Source: Solicoccozyma terricola
Lineage: Eukaryota; Basidiomycota; Tremellomycetes; Filobasidiales; Piskurozymaceae
DNA: 64,000 nt
NCBI GenBank assembly: GCA_001600875.1
Contig: BCLD01000004.1
Span: 28,794 to 92,793, forward strand
Direction: 5' to 3'
The position numbers were made by a program, and so were the translations under genes. Below, piece by piece: positions 43,647-55,600 of this stretch. Position 1 is the stretch's first letter; the number at the start of each line of letters is the position of its first letter. The notes under the pieces are model-generated. The model saw nothing but the letters and a program-made list of their open reading frames with translations. It was not told where the DNA came from and did not search any database.

Positions 43647-46600
43647 ATGGAGGGCCTCTACAACGTCATAGCAGGAGCCCTCAACTCCCCACGCTCCTTT
43701 CTTGGAATGACGTCTCAACCAGCGTCGTCCGCGTCCGCGTCCGCGTCGGCATCGCAGTCCCAGTCCCAGTCCCAGGCGGAGACACAGGAGGTAGAGCAAA
43801 CCGACCTACCGGTGTTGATGAGGCAAAAGAGGACAAAGAAGAGAAAGGTGTCGGAGAATGGTCAGGGAGTTGAATCCACCTTGATAAAGCAGAAAAAAAG
43901 GAAGGGTGATGTAGAAGGAGTGGAAGATGTGATGGAATCCGGTCAAAGACCACCACCGTTTCCACGTACGTCCCCCCCCCCCCCCGGGTCGCTGTCCTTT
44001 GCTCTCTTTTTATCGGTCTTGACGCAACAACCCGCCAACCCATCCGCCAACCCATCTTTCACAGCCATTGATACTCTGGAAAAACAAGCAAAAGTTGATC
44101 GCCAGCGAAAGCAACCAGTTGACAGCAAAACACGATCTTTGGAACTATCTTCTGAATCATCACTACGAACGCTACCAACTACTTTAGCTGCTACCGGATC
44201 CTTACAACCCAAATCGTCTCATAGACCTCATCTTACAGCCAACAGCACTAACCACCAACCATCTACCACCGAGCCAGCTCCATCACGGTATCAAGAAACA
44301 CAGACAACAGAGGATCTCGAGTTATTAGCCACAAAGTGGTTGAATAGTACTGCTTTGAAGAAATTGGTAGCGGAGCGTGGTGAGTGGCAGTGTGAGAGAG
44401 AGTGGGAGAGTGGAGGGAGGGAGGGAGGGAGGGAGGGAGGGAGGGAGGGCGGAAGTCCACTTGTTTGAAATCTTTCAGCCAATGTATCTCAAATTGTCTT
44501 GGTTTATACCGACAGGTATCCAATTCAAGTCCGGTATCTTCACTAAAGAAGAGACTGGACAAGTAGAGAAGCGAATCGATTCTTACAAGAAAGTTAGTCG
44601 CTCTGTTCCAGACTTCACCCCTATTTCCTCGCACTAACGTCCTCTTCACAAACTCTCCCTCAGGCATATAACCTCAGCGACGCAGACATCTCAACCATCA
44701 TCTTCACAAAGGGAAAAGGGAAACGAAACGAGCACAACGGGTTCATGTCCGAGATAGGTGAGGACAATTCCTCTACCGAAACCAGGCGCTTGCCGGGGTT
44801 TGGTCCATTCCTTCCCACTTAAGCCCCCCCCCCCCCCCCGGGATTCCAAATCAATCTACAGCACGCTCGGTACCCGGACGACCACTAAACAATGTCTTCC
44901 AGTACTTGCGAAGGAGATATCATCCGCAGTATGCAAAGGGTCAATGGACTCCAGAAGAGGATGCCGACTTGCTAGCGTGAGTGTGTGTGTGTTCTCAATG
45001 TCACGCGGGGGGGGGGGGGATCAAAGTTAACAAAACATATACTCTTTCCTTCTCAAGCGCCTACCAAGAATACGGTCCTCAATGGCTAAATATTGCGATT
45101 AAAGTCGATCGATCAGATGTGGATTGTAGGGATCGATATCGGAACTTCATCGTTGGGAAAGGGGTGCGAGACCGTGGTGCGTGGCGTGTCCCCCCCCCCC
45201 CCTCCCTACGGTCTTCAAAACGGGAACACACACTGACAACCTGGTTCCGTTCTCAAAGGCCATTGGAGCAAACTTGAAGAGGAATCCCTCACACGAGCAG
45301 TTGCGGAAGTCGCCGCGCTTCAAGGTAAAGAAATCACTGATACCTGGTCGGATGTTTTCTGGACGACTGTGTCTGTGAGGATGGATCATAAACGAAGTCG
45401 AGCACAGTGCAGGATCAAGTGGTTGGTACATATTCGTACATTTTACGACGGGGGTTTGTTTGAGACTGATGACATCGTTTCATCGCTTTCAGGACCGATG
45501 TGTTGCTACCGCGGTTGTTGCAAGATGGGGTGGTAGTCGATTGGTCGAAAGACCATGTCAAAACATTGGTAGAGCGGTGAGTGTACGAGTTTGTTTGCTC
45601 GAATGCCCCCTCCCCCGCGCGCCGCCCTGCTCATGATTCGTTACATACCCACAGAGCTCGCGCTCAAAACGCTCGCGACATTTCCCAAGTCGATTTCAAA
45701 CGTATCATCACGTCGGATTTCAATGCGTTCAGTGCCCACACGCTTCAGAAAAAGCTGCGTGCTTTGGTGAAGGGAATCATTGGAAATGACCAGGAGGGAT
45801 TCAATGGTCGGTCCGAGTGTTCCTTTTATGGCGACATGGTCCACAGCTGAACGATTCCACTCCAGACACTCTCGATCGCATCCTCGTTGCCAACGAGCGT
45901 CATTCAAAAAGCCGGGAATCCACCGCGGTTCCATCCGTGGCCGTAGTATCCAAGAAATCAAACAAATCCCAAGAGTTCATTGAATCCGATTCAGACACCG
46001 AGGCGAATAAATCTGACAACGATGATAATCTATCCCATTTCGGTGCGATGCAAAGCGGTCGTCGTGCTATACCGCCGCGGGTCACAAATACTCGCACTGC
46101 AGAGTCGATGTCTCCGGAGTTGGTGGATACTGGCGACTTGCCGAGACAAATGGAATCATCGGTACGAGGCTCCGTAACTCCGACACCTAGTGCAAACGAC
46201 AAGACGTCGGTGTTGGAGCAGACGTCACCAGTGGTGAGCGCGAACGTTGATCAGTCGAGGGGTGATAAAGAGGAGGACGTTGCAGAGGATGCCGATGTCG
46301 TCGAACAAGAACCAGAACAGCTCGTCAACGGCGACATCGAACTACCCGAGACACCTGACGCGCCACATGACCCTTCGCCCGAGAAAAGGAAGAAGAAGAA
46401 GAAGCGCAAGTCGGTGAATGACGCGCATGGTATAGAAGCAATGGCTTTGGATCAGTCGGGAAGAATGCGCCTGCCTGAGAATGTCAATTCGAATGACGCG
46501 GGGGGCCCGGGGTCGGGGCCTCTGGATGACCTTGAACCTCAAACGAGGGGGCCGACGACGGACTCTCCGCACAAGAAGAAGAAGAAGAAGCACAGGAAGG

Positions 46601-47076
46601 ACCGCGCCGACGTTTCAGTCCTCACAGTGGACCGAACCTCCCCCCCTCCAGAACCTACTACGACCACCTTGGAGAAGAAGAAACACAGGAAGGACCGCGC
46701 CGACGTTTCAGTCCTCACAGTGGACCGAACCTCCCCCCATCCAGAACCTACTACGACCACCTTGGAGAAGAAGAAGAAACACAGGAAGGACCGCGCCGAC
46801 GTTTCAGTCCTCACAGTGGACCGAACCTCCCCGCATCCAGAACCTACTATGACCACGTCGGAGAAGAAGAAGAAAAACAAGAAGCGAAAGTCGGATGCTC
46901 TTGATTTTTCCCACTCGCATTCTTCTAAACTTGCAATCGACGTTGTGAACGACGATGTTCAAAGCGCCGCCGCCGCCGAAGCCGGCTCGAGAACCGGTAT
47001 TGAACATTCGGAAACTCCCAGAAAGCATAAGAAGAAGAAGAAGCGCCACCATGGATCCGGAGGTGTGGATATATGA
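43647..47076 (+). CDS. Reb1/TTF1-like Myb-domain DNA-binding protein
   Basis: Nuclear factor of the family that binds rDNA terminators and replication-fork barriers and acts as a general regulatory factor in yeasts. N-terminal half disordered and basic (RQKRTKKRKVSENGQG). The DNA-binding region is split by many introns: IQFKSGIFTKEETGQVEKRI, FQYLRRRYHPQYAKGQWTPE with DADLL, YGPQWLNIAIKVDRSDVDCR with DRYRNF, then GHWSKLEEESLTRAVAEVAA and WTTVSVRMDHKRSRAQCRIK: Myb-type Trp residues are visible. The C-terminal third is acidic then Lys-rich with three tandem 31-32-residue repeats (each HRKDRADVSVLTVDRTSP). Four introns contain C13-C16 or G13 tracts. Start 43647 chosen for MEGLYNVIAGALN. Confidence 0.8.
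43972..43985 (+). repeat. C14 tract, Reb1-like intron
   Basis: Immediately after a GTACGT donor; sense C. Confidence 0.92.
44411..44449. repeat. (GGGA)n microsatellite, Reb1-like intron
   Basis: Nine or so gagg/ggga units on the coding strand. Confidence 0.9.
44824..44839 (+). repeat. C16 tract, Reb1-like intron
   Basis: Sense C in the middle of an intron. Confidence 0.92.
45007..45019 (+). repeat. G13 tract, Reb1-like intron
   Basis: Sense G, in the intron after DADLLA. Confidence 0.92.
45190..45202 (+). repeat. C13 tract, Reb1-like intron
   Basis: Sense C, in the intron before GHWSKLEEE. Confidence 0.92.
46591..46860 (+). repeat. Three-copy coding tandem repeat (93/96 bp)
   Basis: Copies begin at 46591, 46684 and 46780. 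Each encodes HRKDRADVSVLTVDRTSP followed by Pro-Glu-Pro-Thr and a Lys tract; nucleotide identity is near complete outside a few bases, implying recent duplication or gene conversion. Confidence 0.92.
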
Positions 47077-47326
47077 TTATAACGAGACCGAATAAAATTC
47101 TACCCATTCCTTTCTACTTGTGACGACCCCTTCCTGAAGGATAAATTTAATGATTATATGCGCTCGACCTTGACCATGCTTGCCCCAGTATGCCCAGTCG
47201 CACGGGAACAAAAACAAGCAATTACTTCATCTCATTGCGAAGGAACATGCTGTGGATGATATAGACTGTATGTACAAAAGGGGGGCGGAAGGTTGATCGG
47301 TTTTAAAAAAGGGAGAGCTATTTAGT

Positions 47327-47865
47327 CTACTCGTCACCCTCTAGCGATTCCGCATTAGCCTGTGGTCGGCCCGAGTATAAGCTTGGCTTTTCTTTGCTAG
47401 CAACCCCCACAAGTCTCTTTGTACCCTCCCAAATCAAACAACAAACTCACCTTGCAAGCTTCAATCCCACCTAATTCCTCCTTCAAACCATCAAACGGAT
47501 ACGACCTCTTCGCTACCGGTCTTTCCAATTTGTTCTTGTAAATCAAATATCCAAAAGCACCAACGGCGGAGAATGCGATTGTCATTTGAAATAAAGCGGA
47601 TGAAGCTGGCATCTCGAAAACATCTGGACCCCACATTGACAATGCATCTTCCTGCTCGTGAAGCTGGTGGGTGAAAAGGGGGGGGGGGGGTGNGGGGTTT
47701 TTAGTCGGGTACCGTGGGGTGAATTGGGGGTGATTTGAAACCCACCGTCTCGCCAAAGTTTTTGCGCTCTTGTTGGTCCCACCAACCCTTGGCTGGCCGA
47801 TTCTGAACTGAGATGGAGGGTAATTGAGGGTATCCAGCGACTATAGGTATGGAACACGGCGCGCA

Positions 47866-47919
<54 letters not shown>

Positions 47920-48199
47920 TATTTAATTTTGTGATCAGAAAACCGTTCGTCTAATAGACGCTCCTCTGACGAATCCCTGCATGCATTGCATCCCATCGAT
48001 CACTCAGAAATCCCCACTCACGCTGCGGATCCCTCTCTTCGCCATTCTCCAAGAATGGACCTAGATTGTCATTAATATTGCTATCGGTATCCGCTGCTGG
48101 TTGTACGACGGCTGTGTGAGCGAGTCTGCTGGAGGATGCTGCGAGACGACGGGGTAGGCGTAATGGGAGAGATGGACGGAGGATGCGAAGAGAGGCCAT
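47327..48199 (-). CDS. Mitochondrial complex I subunit NDUFB8
   Basis: Accessory membrane-arm subunit of NADH:ubiquinone oxidoreductase. Exon 1 is a presequence (MASLRILRPSLPLRLPRRLA) and ends NGEERDPQ. Exon 2 supplies LAGYPQLPSISVQNRPAKGW with WDQQERKNFGET; exon 3 LHEQEDALSMWGPDVFEMPA and one membrane helix ALFQMTIAFSAVGAFGYLIY; a final exon gives ANAESLEGDE and TAG 47327-47329. The DPQLxxYPxLP and FGETLHE..D.LSMW motifs are characteristic. Introns 1 and 2 both have a sense C tract just before the acceptor, 50 and 13 nt long, the latter next to an N. Confidence 0.88.
47678..47697 (-). repeat. G13 tract with ambiguous base, NDUFB8 intron 2
   Basis: Plus-strand G13, then t, g, N and g4: sense C near the acceptor. 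The N indicates uncertain base calls here. Confidence 0.8.
47868..47917 (-). repeat. G50 homopolymer, NDUFB8 intron 1
   Basis: Fifty G on the plus strand, C on the sense strand, ending about 40 nt before the intron acceptor. True length uncertain; could be a no-signal sequencing artefact. Confidence 0.6.
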
Positions 48200-48375
48200 G
48201 GTGAGTGGTGGGTGGGGGGTGGGTGGTGGGTAGGTGTATGTGAGATGAAGGTTGGAGGGATGGTTGAGTCGAGTTGAGACGGGCTGATTGTCATTTTCTC
48301 ACGGTGGGCGGGGAGGGGGCTCGGGGGGAGGGGCACCTAGCTACAACACCCATACAGTCCACCAGTCCACCAGTC

Positions 48376-49551
48376 ATGGCAGCAAAGTATCAGGACGCTA
48401 TAGTCCTCTTCGTCAGTATCCCCCACCAGCACACTCCCTGCACTTCCTACTCTCTATATTAACCCACCGGTTTACCCACACTGCAGGGCGATTCCCTCAC
48501 TCAATCGTGGGCAGAGGGTTCTCTCGCTAACCGTCTATCAGGTGAGGCACCCGAGTAGCTGTAGGGCTAGAGCAATACAATCCGAATAGTCCCGCTAACA
48601 TACTATACCTGACCGCACAGAGACCTATTCCAGGAAGTTGGATGTGCTGAATCGAGGATATGGAGGTGAATTACGGGAGAATCGATGGTGGTGGTCATTA
48701 TCATTGTCTACTGGGACAAACTGACAGGTGACCTTTTTTTTCTTGCTGTGTACAGGCTTCACCTCTGAATGGTACGTACACTGACATCAAAACCTGAAGG
48801 AGTTCCCATCCCATGTCCTCCCTCTAACCCATCTCGTCGTTCCTCCAACACCACAGGGCTCTCCCGGTATTTGAAAAGGTGTTTGCAAAAAAAGAAGAAC
48901 AACGACATGTTCCAGGTGTACGACTAGTCACAATTTGGTTCGGTGCCAATGACGCATGTCTCCCCGGATCACCACAACACGTTCCACTCCCCCGATTCAC
49001 AGCAAACATAGAACACTACCTTACATCTCTTACATCTCCCTCATCAGAATGGTATATCCCATCAGCAAATATCATCCTTATAACTCCACCTCCACTCGTT
49101 GAAAGTATGAGAGAACAAGTCATGCTTGCATACCCACCTGATCAGAGATTTAAAGGTAGAGAAATAGATGTGTCGAGAGCGTATCAAAGGGAAGTATTAA
49201 GGATCGGACAGGAATGGAAAGTTAAAGGAAAGAATCAAGGTGCGGAGAGTTGGAATGTTGGCGTGGTGGATTTGTGGAAGGCTTTGGTGGATAAAGCTGG
49301 TGGGGAAGGGGATGTGTTGATTCCGTATTTTACGTGGGTTTCGGTTTACAGGGGGGTGGTTTTTTTCTTTCTCGTCTCTCATGTTATTCACGTCCCCTCC
49401 TGCCCCCTCGAACAGCGACGGCCTTCATCTGACTAAAGAGGGATACGCAGTTCTTTACGACGAGGTGATGGACGTCATCAAGAATGAATTCAAAGACCGG
49501 GGCCTTGGACCTGAGATCGAAGATGGATTACCATTGACCGTACCACAGTGA
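48376..49551 (+). CDS. GDSL esterase, isoamyl acetate-hydrolysing esterase type
   Basis: Related to yeast Iah1, which hydrolyses acetate esters. Block I spans an intron: DAIVLF joined to GDSLTQSWAEGSLANRL, giving the nucleophile Ser. LDVLNRGYGG and FTSEW carry the oxyanion Gly, and LVTIWFGANDACLPGSP the Asn block. The Asp-His pair lies in YFTDGLHLTKEGYAVLYDEV, split by the intron near 49330-49415. Ends LTVPQ and TGA 49549-49551. Six short exons before one long exon. All four GDSL blocks are intact; no secretion signal, so cytosolic. Confidence 0.88.
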
Positions 49552-49869
49552 GTGGATATTAATCCCGGCCGGACCTTGGCAGTAGATGGCTCGGGCTGAG
49601 AAGGAACATCATCATCACCCACAGCTGGGCGGACATTGACGTGAATAATCCAAGGGCCTCGATCGAGGGTAGGAAAGTTCGAGTTGGATTGAGAGATGAG
49701 TTGTAAAAGGAACGGAACAAGGACGGACATTTTTTGCATGTTAGATGATTGACCGATTAGATGTGTGCTATTACATGATAGAAGTGATCCCTTTCAGATC
49801 GTCGCTGTGACATTCTGGCCCCAAACCTTTTACAAAGCGTCCCACCCCGCCCCCGCCCCAACCCCACCC
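49552..49869. other. Convergent intergenic region (318 bp)
   Basis: Between the GDSL esterase and sugar transporter stop codons. No gene seen. Confidence 0.45.
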
Positions 49870-52029
49870 TCACGGCAAAGCACCATCATCGAACCTCCTC
49901 CCATCAGCTGTCTCACGTTCCGCTAAATCCCGCTGAACGTCCGTGATGTAACCGTTGAATTTACGAGGAGGTACTTTCACCTCGAACATCTCGTCGATTT
50001 CTGCTGGACTTCGTCTAGCGAGTTCTGGTAGGATGAACCATGCGGTGATGACCGCAGGAACACCGGTGGCTGCGAAGCTGTCATGGGTAGGTAGGTTTTC
50101 ATGTCAAGGCGATACTGTTGGAACTCGCTCGCTCGCTTGCTCCCTTGCTCGTTCTCACTCACAAGAAACCAGTCTTGACGCCCCATTTAGGCTTTCCAGT
50201 GAGCATGATAGGAACAGTAAAGGAAAACATGATACCGAACAGGTTGGAAATGGCGAGACCCCATCCAGCGGTTCGGGCTCGGAGTTGTTGTGTCGGGACT
50301 TCTGCCAAGTATGCGTAACCGATAGCAGATGCGCCAGTGGTGGAGAAGATGGCGATGCAAGCGAAGAAGATCTATAGTCGTTTTCCAGTTCAGTATCATT
50401 TCGCCTGAGGAGCCGTCCTTCCCCCCCCCCTCCCCCCAAATCCCCCTCCACTTACCAACAATGCACCGAGCTGAGCCGATTTGTAGTCAAAGCATCCCAC
50501 GATTCCCAGACCAAGAACGGCAACTACGGTGATCGCATACCCATACACGGTCAACGGCCGACGGCCGATCGAGTCGGTGGTGGAGATGGTGAGGATCATA
50601 GAAATGAGCTGAACACATGCCAGGATGACGGTGACGGTGAACGGGTTCTTGTTACCGGCCAGTTGGACTGTGAGTCGTCACGTCTCTTCTCAATCAACGT
50701 GCTGCTCGCCACCCAGGCACGCGACATCCCTCCACTGCTCACAGAAATACGTTGCATACGTGTTGAAGATGGTAAGCCCGACGAGCTGCTGCATGACTTT
50801 GGGCCAACATGCAATGAAGAGACGCCATCCGTTTGTACCCTTGAAGATGGCGAAAGCTCCAACCCTGTTGGCCTCTTCGGCGACACGACGTTCGGTTTCG
50901 ATGGTGGCTTGCATGATGGCCTGCGGTAACAAACGTCTTGACCGCTTTGCAAGCGGGAGATGAGCCCCACTCGACTACACTCACAATCTGCTTCTCAGTG
51001 GAGAATCCCGGAACTTTACCATTATTCCGCGCAATAATATTCGCAGCATCATCCACCCTTCCTTTGCTAACCAACCACCAAGGCGACTCGGGCAAGAAAA
51101 CAAAGATGATTGCAAGAGCGCCTATCATACCCCATTCCGTGTAAATTGCGATTCGGAAGTTGTACGGTTGAGTAGCGTTCAGCTCTCGTAAGGCAACGGG
51201 TGCCATAAGTTGCCCAACAACAAACCAGCTAGAGAGTAAGAGCTGAAGGTGAGTCCTCCGCTGTGATGGGGGCAAATCCTGGCACACCCAAACTCACAAA
51301 GTGTACGCATTGATCAACGCTCCTCTTAGCTGCGTCGGCGCCAACTCGGCGATATACATCGGCAGAGTCCCCTGAATGGCACCTACTCCGATACCGGCCA
51401 ACAGCTTGGCTATCAACCAAGTCCACCAGTTCGTCGCCAAAGACTCGCAGATGATACTAGCCACCATGACGACCCAGATAATGTAGAATGCCAGCTTTCG
51501 ACCAAAGTAGTCGGTGGCGTACTGCAGGAAGATTTGACCGAGGAACTGACCAGCACTGTGTGACAAGTCTCCCTGTCAGCTCAACGATGTGTTAGACAAG
51601 ATTCACCGTTCGGCTCGTACCTTTGAATACCTCCCCAAGCAGACACATACTTGGCGTTGATAATAGTGGTACCTGGTGTCGACATCTGCTTGATGAATCC
51701 CTTATTAGATACGATAGATCCGTTCAAATTGACTGATCAGAAATGCGAGGTAGGTAAATGATCGCCACCTAGGGGGAGTTCCTGCACTGCACTGCACCGC
51801 CGAACTCACTCTGGTACCCGTCGAGAGACGCCGAAAACGCAGCGATGAAACAGATCAAACTGGTCTTCTTGTAAGCCTTGACCGCAGCCCAGACGGACAA
51901 GCCGTCGAGACTCGACTTCATCTGAGCATGTTGCTCGAGAACGATGTCATGTTTCTCCCCGATGTAGACGATGTGCTCGATTTCATCCGCGGGTTTGTGC
52001 TCTTGATACATGGCGGTGGGCATGGGCAT
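49870..52029 (-). CDS. MFS sugar transporter (hexose/maltose permease type)
   Basis: Twelve-helix proton symporter of the sugar porter family. MPMPTAMYQEHKPADE begins a hydrophilic N-terminus. Helix 1 is TSLICFIAAFSASLDGYQ. The loop 2-3 motif reads ATDYFGRKLAFYIIW, helix 4 region KLLAGIGVGAIQGTLPMYIA then ELAPTQLRGALI. The middle-loop motif PESPWWLVSKGR and the loop 8-9 motif TTDSIGRRPLTVYG follow. C-terminal part: YAYLAEVPTQQLRARTAGWG, AVITAWFILPELARRSPAEI and DGALP before TGA 49870-49872. The central PESPWWL and PE(L/T)xxR motifs are diagnostic; which sugar is moved is not evident. Eight or so introns. Divergent from the alpha-mannosidase. Confidence 0.88.
50421..50437 (-). repeat. C10-T-C6 tract, sugar transporter intron
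   Basis: Sense G-rich, shortly after the intron donor. Confidence 0.85.
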
Positions 52030-52660
52030 GGTGGGCAGTGGTCTGGTTTGAGGGTAGTAGAAGGGTAAGGATACGCTACCCGTAGGGCATGGTTTTATAT
52101 GCCTGCATGTCCCTTGCGGTTGCTGCGTAGACATCCGGGGCACCACCCGAAGGTTACAGGCACAGTCAACCACTCGTGACCTGCTATGAGATCGCCACTG
52201 CGATCCGGCGTTCGCTAGGTTATTAGCGCGAAGCAAAAAATCAGAGCAAGTGCACTTCGCGGTCCTTCAATTTACCGGTCAGAGAGTGCCTCCGTAGAGC
52301 ACCATCAATTCCGCCCTCGGCTCGTCAGCCTCGGACGGACCGGTAAACAGGCAGGATAGCAGAGAGTATCTTCGGAAGTTCGACCGATGCTATTCATGTC
52401 CTCGAAACAATCGTAGCGCGAAGTCATACCCATACGGACCGGAAAGAAGAGGCAGACCAGCATGAATCAGGACCGATATCAATCAGATCTTCACGACGTC
52501 ATGTTGTCAGACCTCGAATGTGGGGCAGGGTCGACGGTCGATCGGTACATCTTTACGCGATGTCGGCGGCCATTGTGGGTCAACCATTCAAGAGAAGCCG
52601 GAAGGCTCTTGCACCTAGGTCCAATCCTGCCTGCTTCCCATCACCAATGTCGGAACTGCA
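52030..52660. promoter_or_regulatory. Divergent promoter region, sugar transporter/alpha-mannosidase (631 bp)
   Basis: Contains ggaccgg twice (within 52338-52347 and 52437-52443). CGG-type motifs are often bound by zinc-cluster regulators, but the factor is unknown. Open frames crossing it have no support. Confidence 0.35.
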
Positions 52661-55600
52661 ATGAAGCCTTCCACCACATACCCACGTCTGACCGAATCAG
52701 TACACCATCCGATCCTACCAGGCATAGTAAGTCGCCCCGCACTGAACGCCGAAAACACGTGACTTCTAACACTATTCGCCTCTGTCTCCATAGACCAACA
52801 AACGTCTCGACCTGTTCACAGGAGGGCACTATGCCTCGCAGAATCTCTCTTCGGCTCTGGATAGAGCTCGGCTGGACTCGTCTGACTATGTATCCATGTC
52901 CCTTTGGTCAGCACCGGGTCTTACAAAGCCCTCGTTCGATGAAGCCAAATCGCGTTTGCTGCAGGATGAGGAGGGCAAGAAGTTCCACAAGGACGACTGG
53001 CTAGGTCCGAGTTGGACAAATCATTGGCTACGCGTCAAGATCAATATTCCAGCAAGTTGGAAGGATGTGGATGAGGAGGTCGTCTTCGAGTTTGATCCGT
53101 CTTGTGAAGCGCTGATCTTTACGCCGGAAGGAGATCCAATTCATGGTCAGTAACCGCGAAAGCGGTAGCTAGAGTCCGCGCTGAAGTTACCCCCCTTTAC
53201 CAGCAATTACGGGAGGACCACACTCCTCCAAAGACGGAGTACCAGGTGATCAAGAAGATCGTCGCATCGAACACATCGTTCCCAGGTCCGCAGTGATCGC
53301 AGGCTCCTACGAGTGCTACATCGAAGTGTCCTGCAACGCCATGTTTGGCATCGGGTTGAATGGCTTCAGACATCAGCAGCCCGATGTAAGTAGACGTCAG
53401 CGAGATGTCAGCAGTTCTCTTCATCTTGGTATCCTTGACTGAGGCTCGGATGCCCCCAGATGCATATGCGGTATCAACTCAAAATCGCCGACCTCGTCCT
53501 GGTGAATTCCGAAGCCATCGCCCTCCAAATCGACTTCCAGATCCTTTCACAGATCGCTCGAGCATCAGATAGAGAGTCTTCCAACATCTCACAACGAGCT
53601 CTCATTGCCACGAATGATATCATGAACACGTTCCGCAGACGAGACGAGGACATTAGCGATCCGGCAATCTTGGACGATGTGATTGTTCGATGCCGAGAAA
53701 TCTCACAGAGCGTTCTGGGACCACTGGACAAGGGCGCGCAGAAGAAACTGTGTACGCATGACGCTGGTTGCTTTCCAGAGGCGAAGATTTGGGCGATCGG
53801 ACATTGGTGAGAGCAGTCATTTGGCTGTCATGGCGCCTATGACCAACTGACCTATGACCAACTGACCAACATATCGCACAGCCATATAGACACCGCATGG
53901 CTTTGGAATTACTCCGTAGCACAGCAGAAGATAGCTCGTAGCTGGTCGAGTCAGATAGACCTCATGGAATCGACCTATCGAACGAACCCCTTTCCAAATC
54001 ACCATTTCGCTGCGTCGAGCGCGCAACAATACGCTTGGCTCGAGGAGTTATATCCTTCCCTGTTCAAACGCGTCTCACAAAAGGTCGAGGAGGGACACTT
54101 CCATCCCGTCGGAGGAGCTTGGGTCGAACATGACTGCGTGCTGCCCAGCGGGGAATCTCTGTGTAGACAATATCTTTATGGACAGCGATACTTTCAGGAA
54201 AAGTTCGGTGTGCGGAGTCGGGAAGCTTGGCTGCCGGATACTTTTGGGTATGCTTCGCAATTGCCACAGATCTTGCGACTCGCGGGGATAGATTACTTTT
54301 TCACTCAAAAGGTATGTACAAGATGAGATGGAAAAAGGAAAGTTGGGTATCGTTTCGAGGCCTCGTTCGTCACAGCTCTCATGGAACAACATCAATATTT
54401 TCCCTCACTCGACATTCAACTGGTGTGGACTTGATGGATCGCAAGTGCTCGCTCATATGACACCTGTGGACACATACAACGCAGGTGCAAACTAGTGAGT
54501 GAGACAGAGTCTCGGCGCTAGGTATCCACTGATCAGGAGCACCTCCGCCTCAGCGAAGAACTCCTCAAGGGCGCTCGGAAGAACAAAAACCTCGGCGTGA
54601 CCGACGAGTGTCTGCTACTCTTTGGAAACGGGGACGGTGGCGGAGGTCCCACGCCGTTGATGTTGAACAAGGTACGGGGGCGGGGGAGGCATCGGCGACA
54701 AACATCAGTACTGACGTTGGGAGTCACACAGCTCCAACGTTTGAGCTCAGTAGCCATGCAAGATCCACAAGTACCTTCGGTTAAGATTGGCAAAGTTGTT
54801 GACTTTTTCGATCACCTCTGCAAGAAGACGGAGGGCGGGAAGACATTGCCAGTGTGGCGCGGCGAGCTGTACTTTGAGTTGCATCGAGGCGTAAGTAGTA
54901 GTAGCTACATGCTGATGTGTATGGCCCGCTGATACCTCATGAGCAGACATATACCAGCCAGGCCGATCTCAAGAAAGGTAACAGGACTATGGAGAAGCTC
55001 CTCCGAGACCTCGAGTACTTTGCAACGATGGCAAGCATCTTGGTGGATGGTTTCCGATACCCCAAGTGAGTGTTGGACGGTAAAAGGCTATCGAACCCTT
55101 CCTAGAATCCCAAAATCTTCGCAGAGACGAGCTCGATGAGATATGGAAGGATACACTACTAGGACAGTTCCACGATGTTCTCCCGGGAACTAGTATCCGT
55201 GAGTGGGAGTCGGTCCTCCTAAAAAGGCGAAGAGACGAATCTAACTCGTGAACCGCACAGGAATGGCAATCGATGACCAATTGGATATCTATAAAAGACG
55301 GAGCGCACAAGCAGAACAACTCATCGAGGACACGCTGCAGCAGCTCCTTCCGGTGTCAGCTGTGGCAAACGGACATTCGACCGACGGACGTTCTCTCTTT
55401 GCGATCGACCCAATCCGTTTAGAACGAACGCAGGTGGTCGAGATCAGCTCTACTGTGGCTGCCAATCTATCGCTTCCAGGCGCACAGATCACATCACAAG
55501 GCACCGTTCTCGCTCTCGTTGGCACTGAATCAGATGGGACTGGCGGTGTGATCCCGGTGCCCGTATCGATGCAAAGCCCCAGAGCATACACGTCTGGTTC

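Noticed and set aside
46481..46880. Overlapping open frames with internal repeats on both strands
   Set aside because: Shifted or antisense readings of the three-copy repeat in the Reb1-like gene. The Lys-rich frame continuing the upstream Myb exons is the supported one.
52462..53004. Earlier start for the alpha-mannosidase at 52462
   Set aside because: That frame carries no family sequence, and the GH38 N-terminus begins at 52661 with proper splicing to [10 protein letters not shown].
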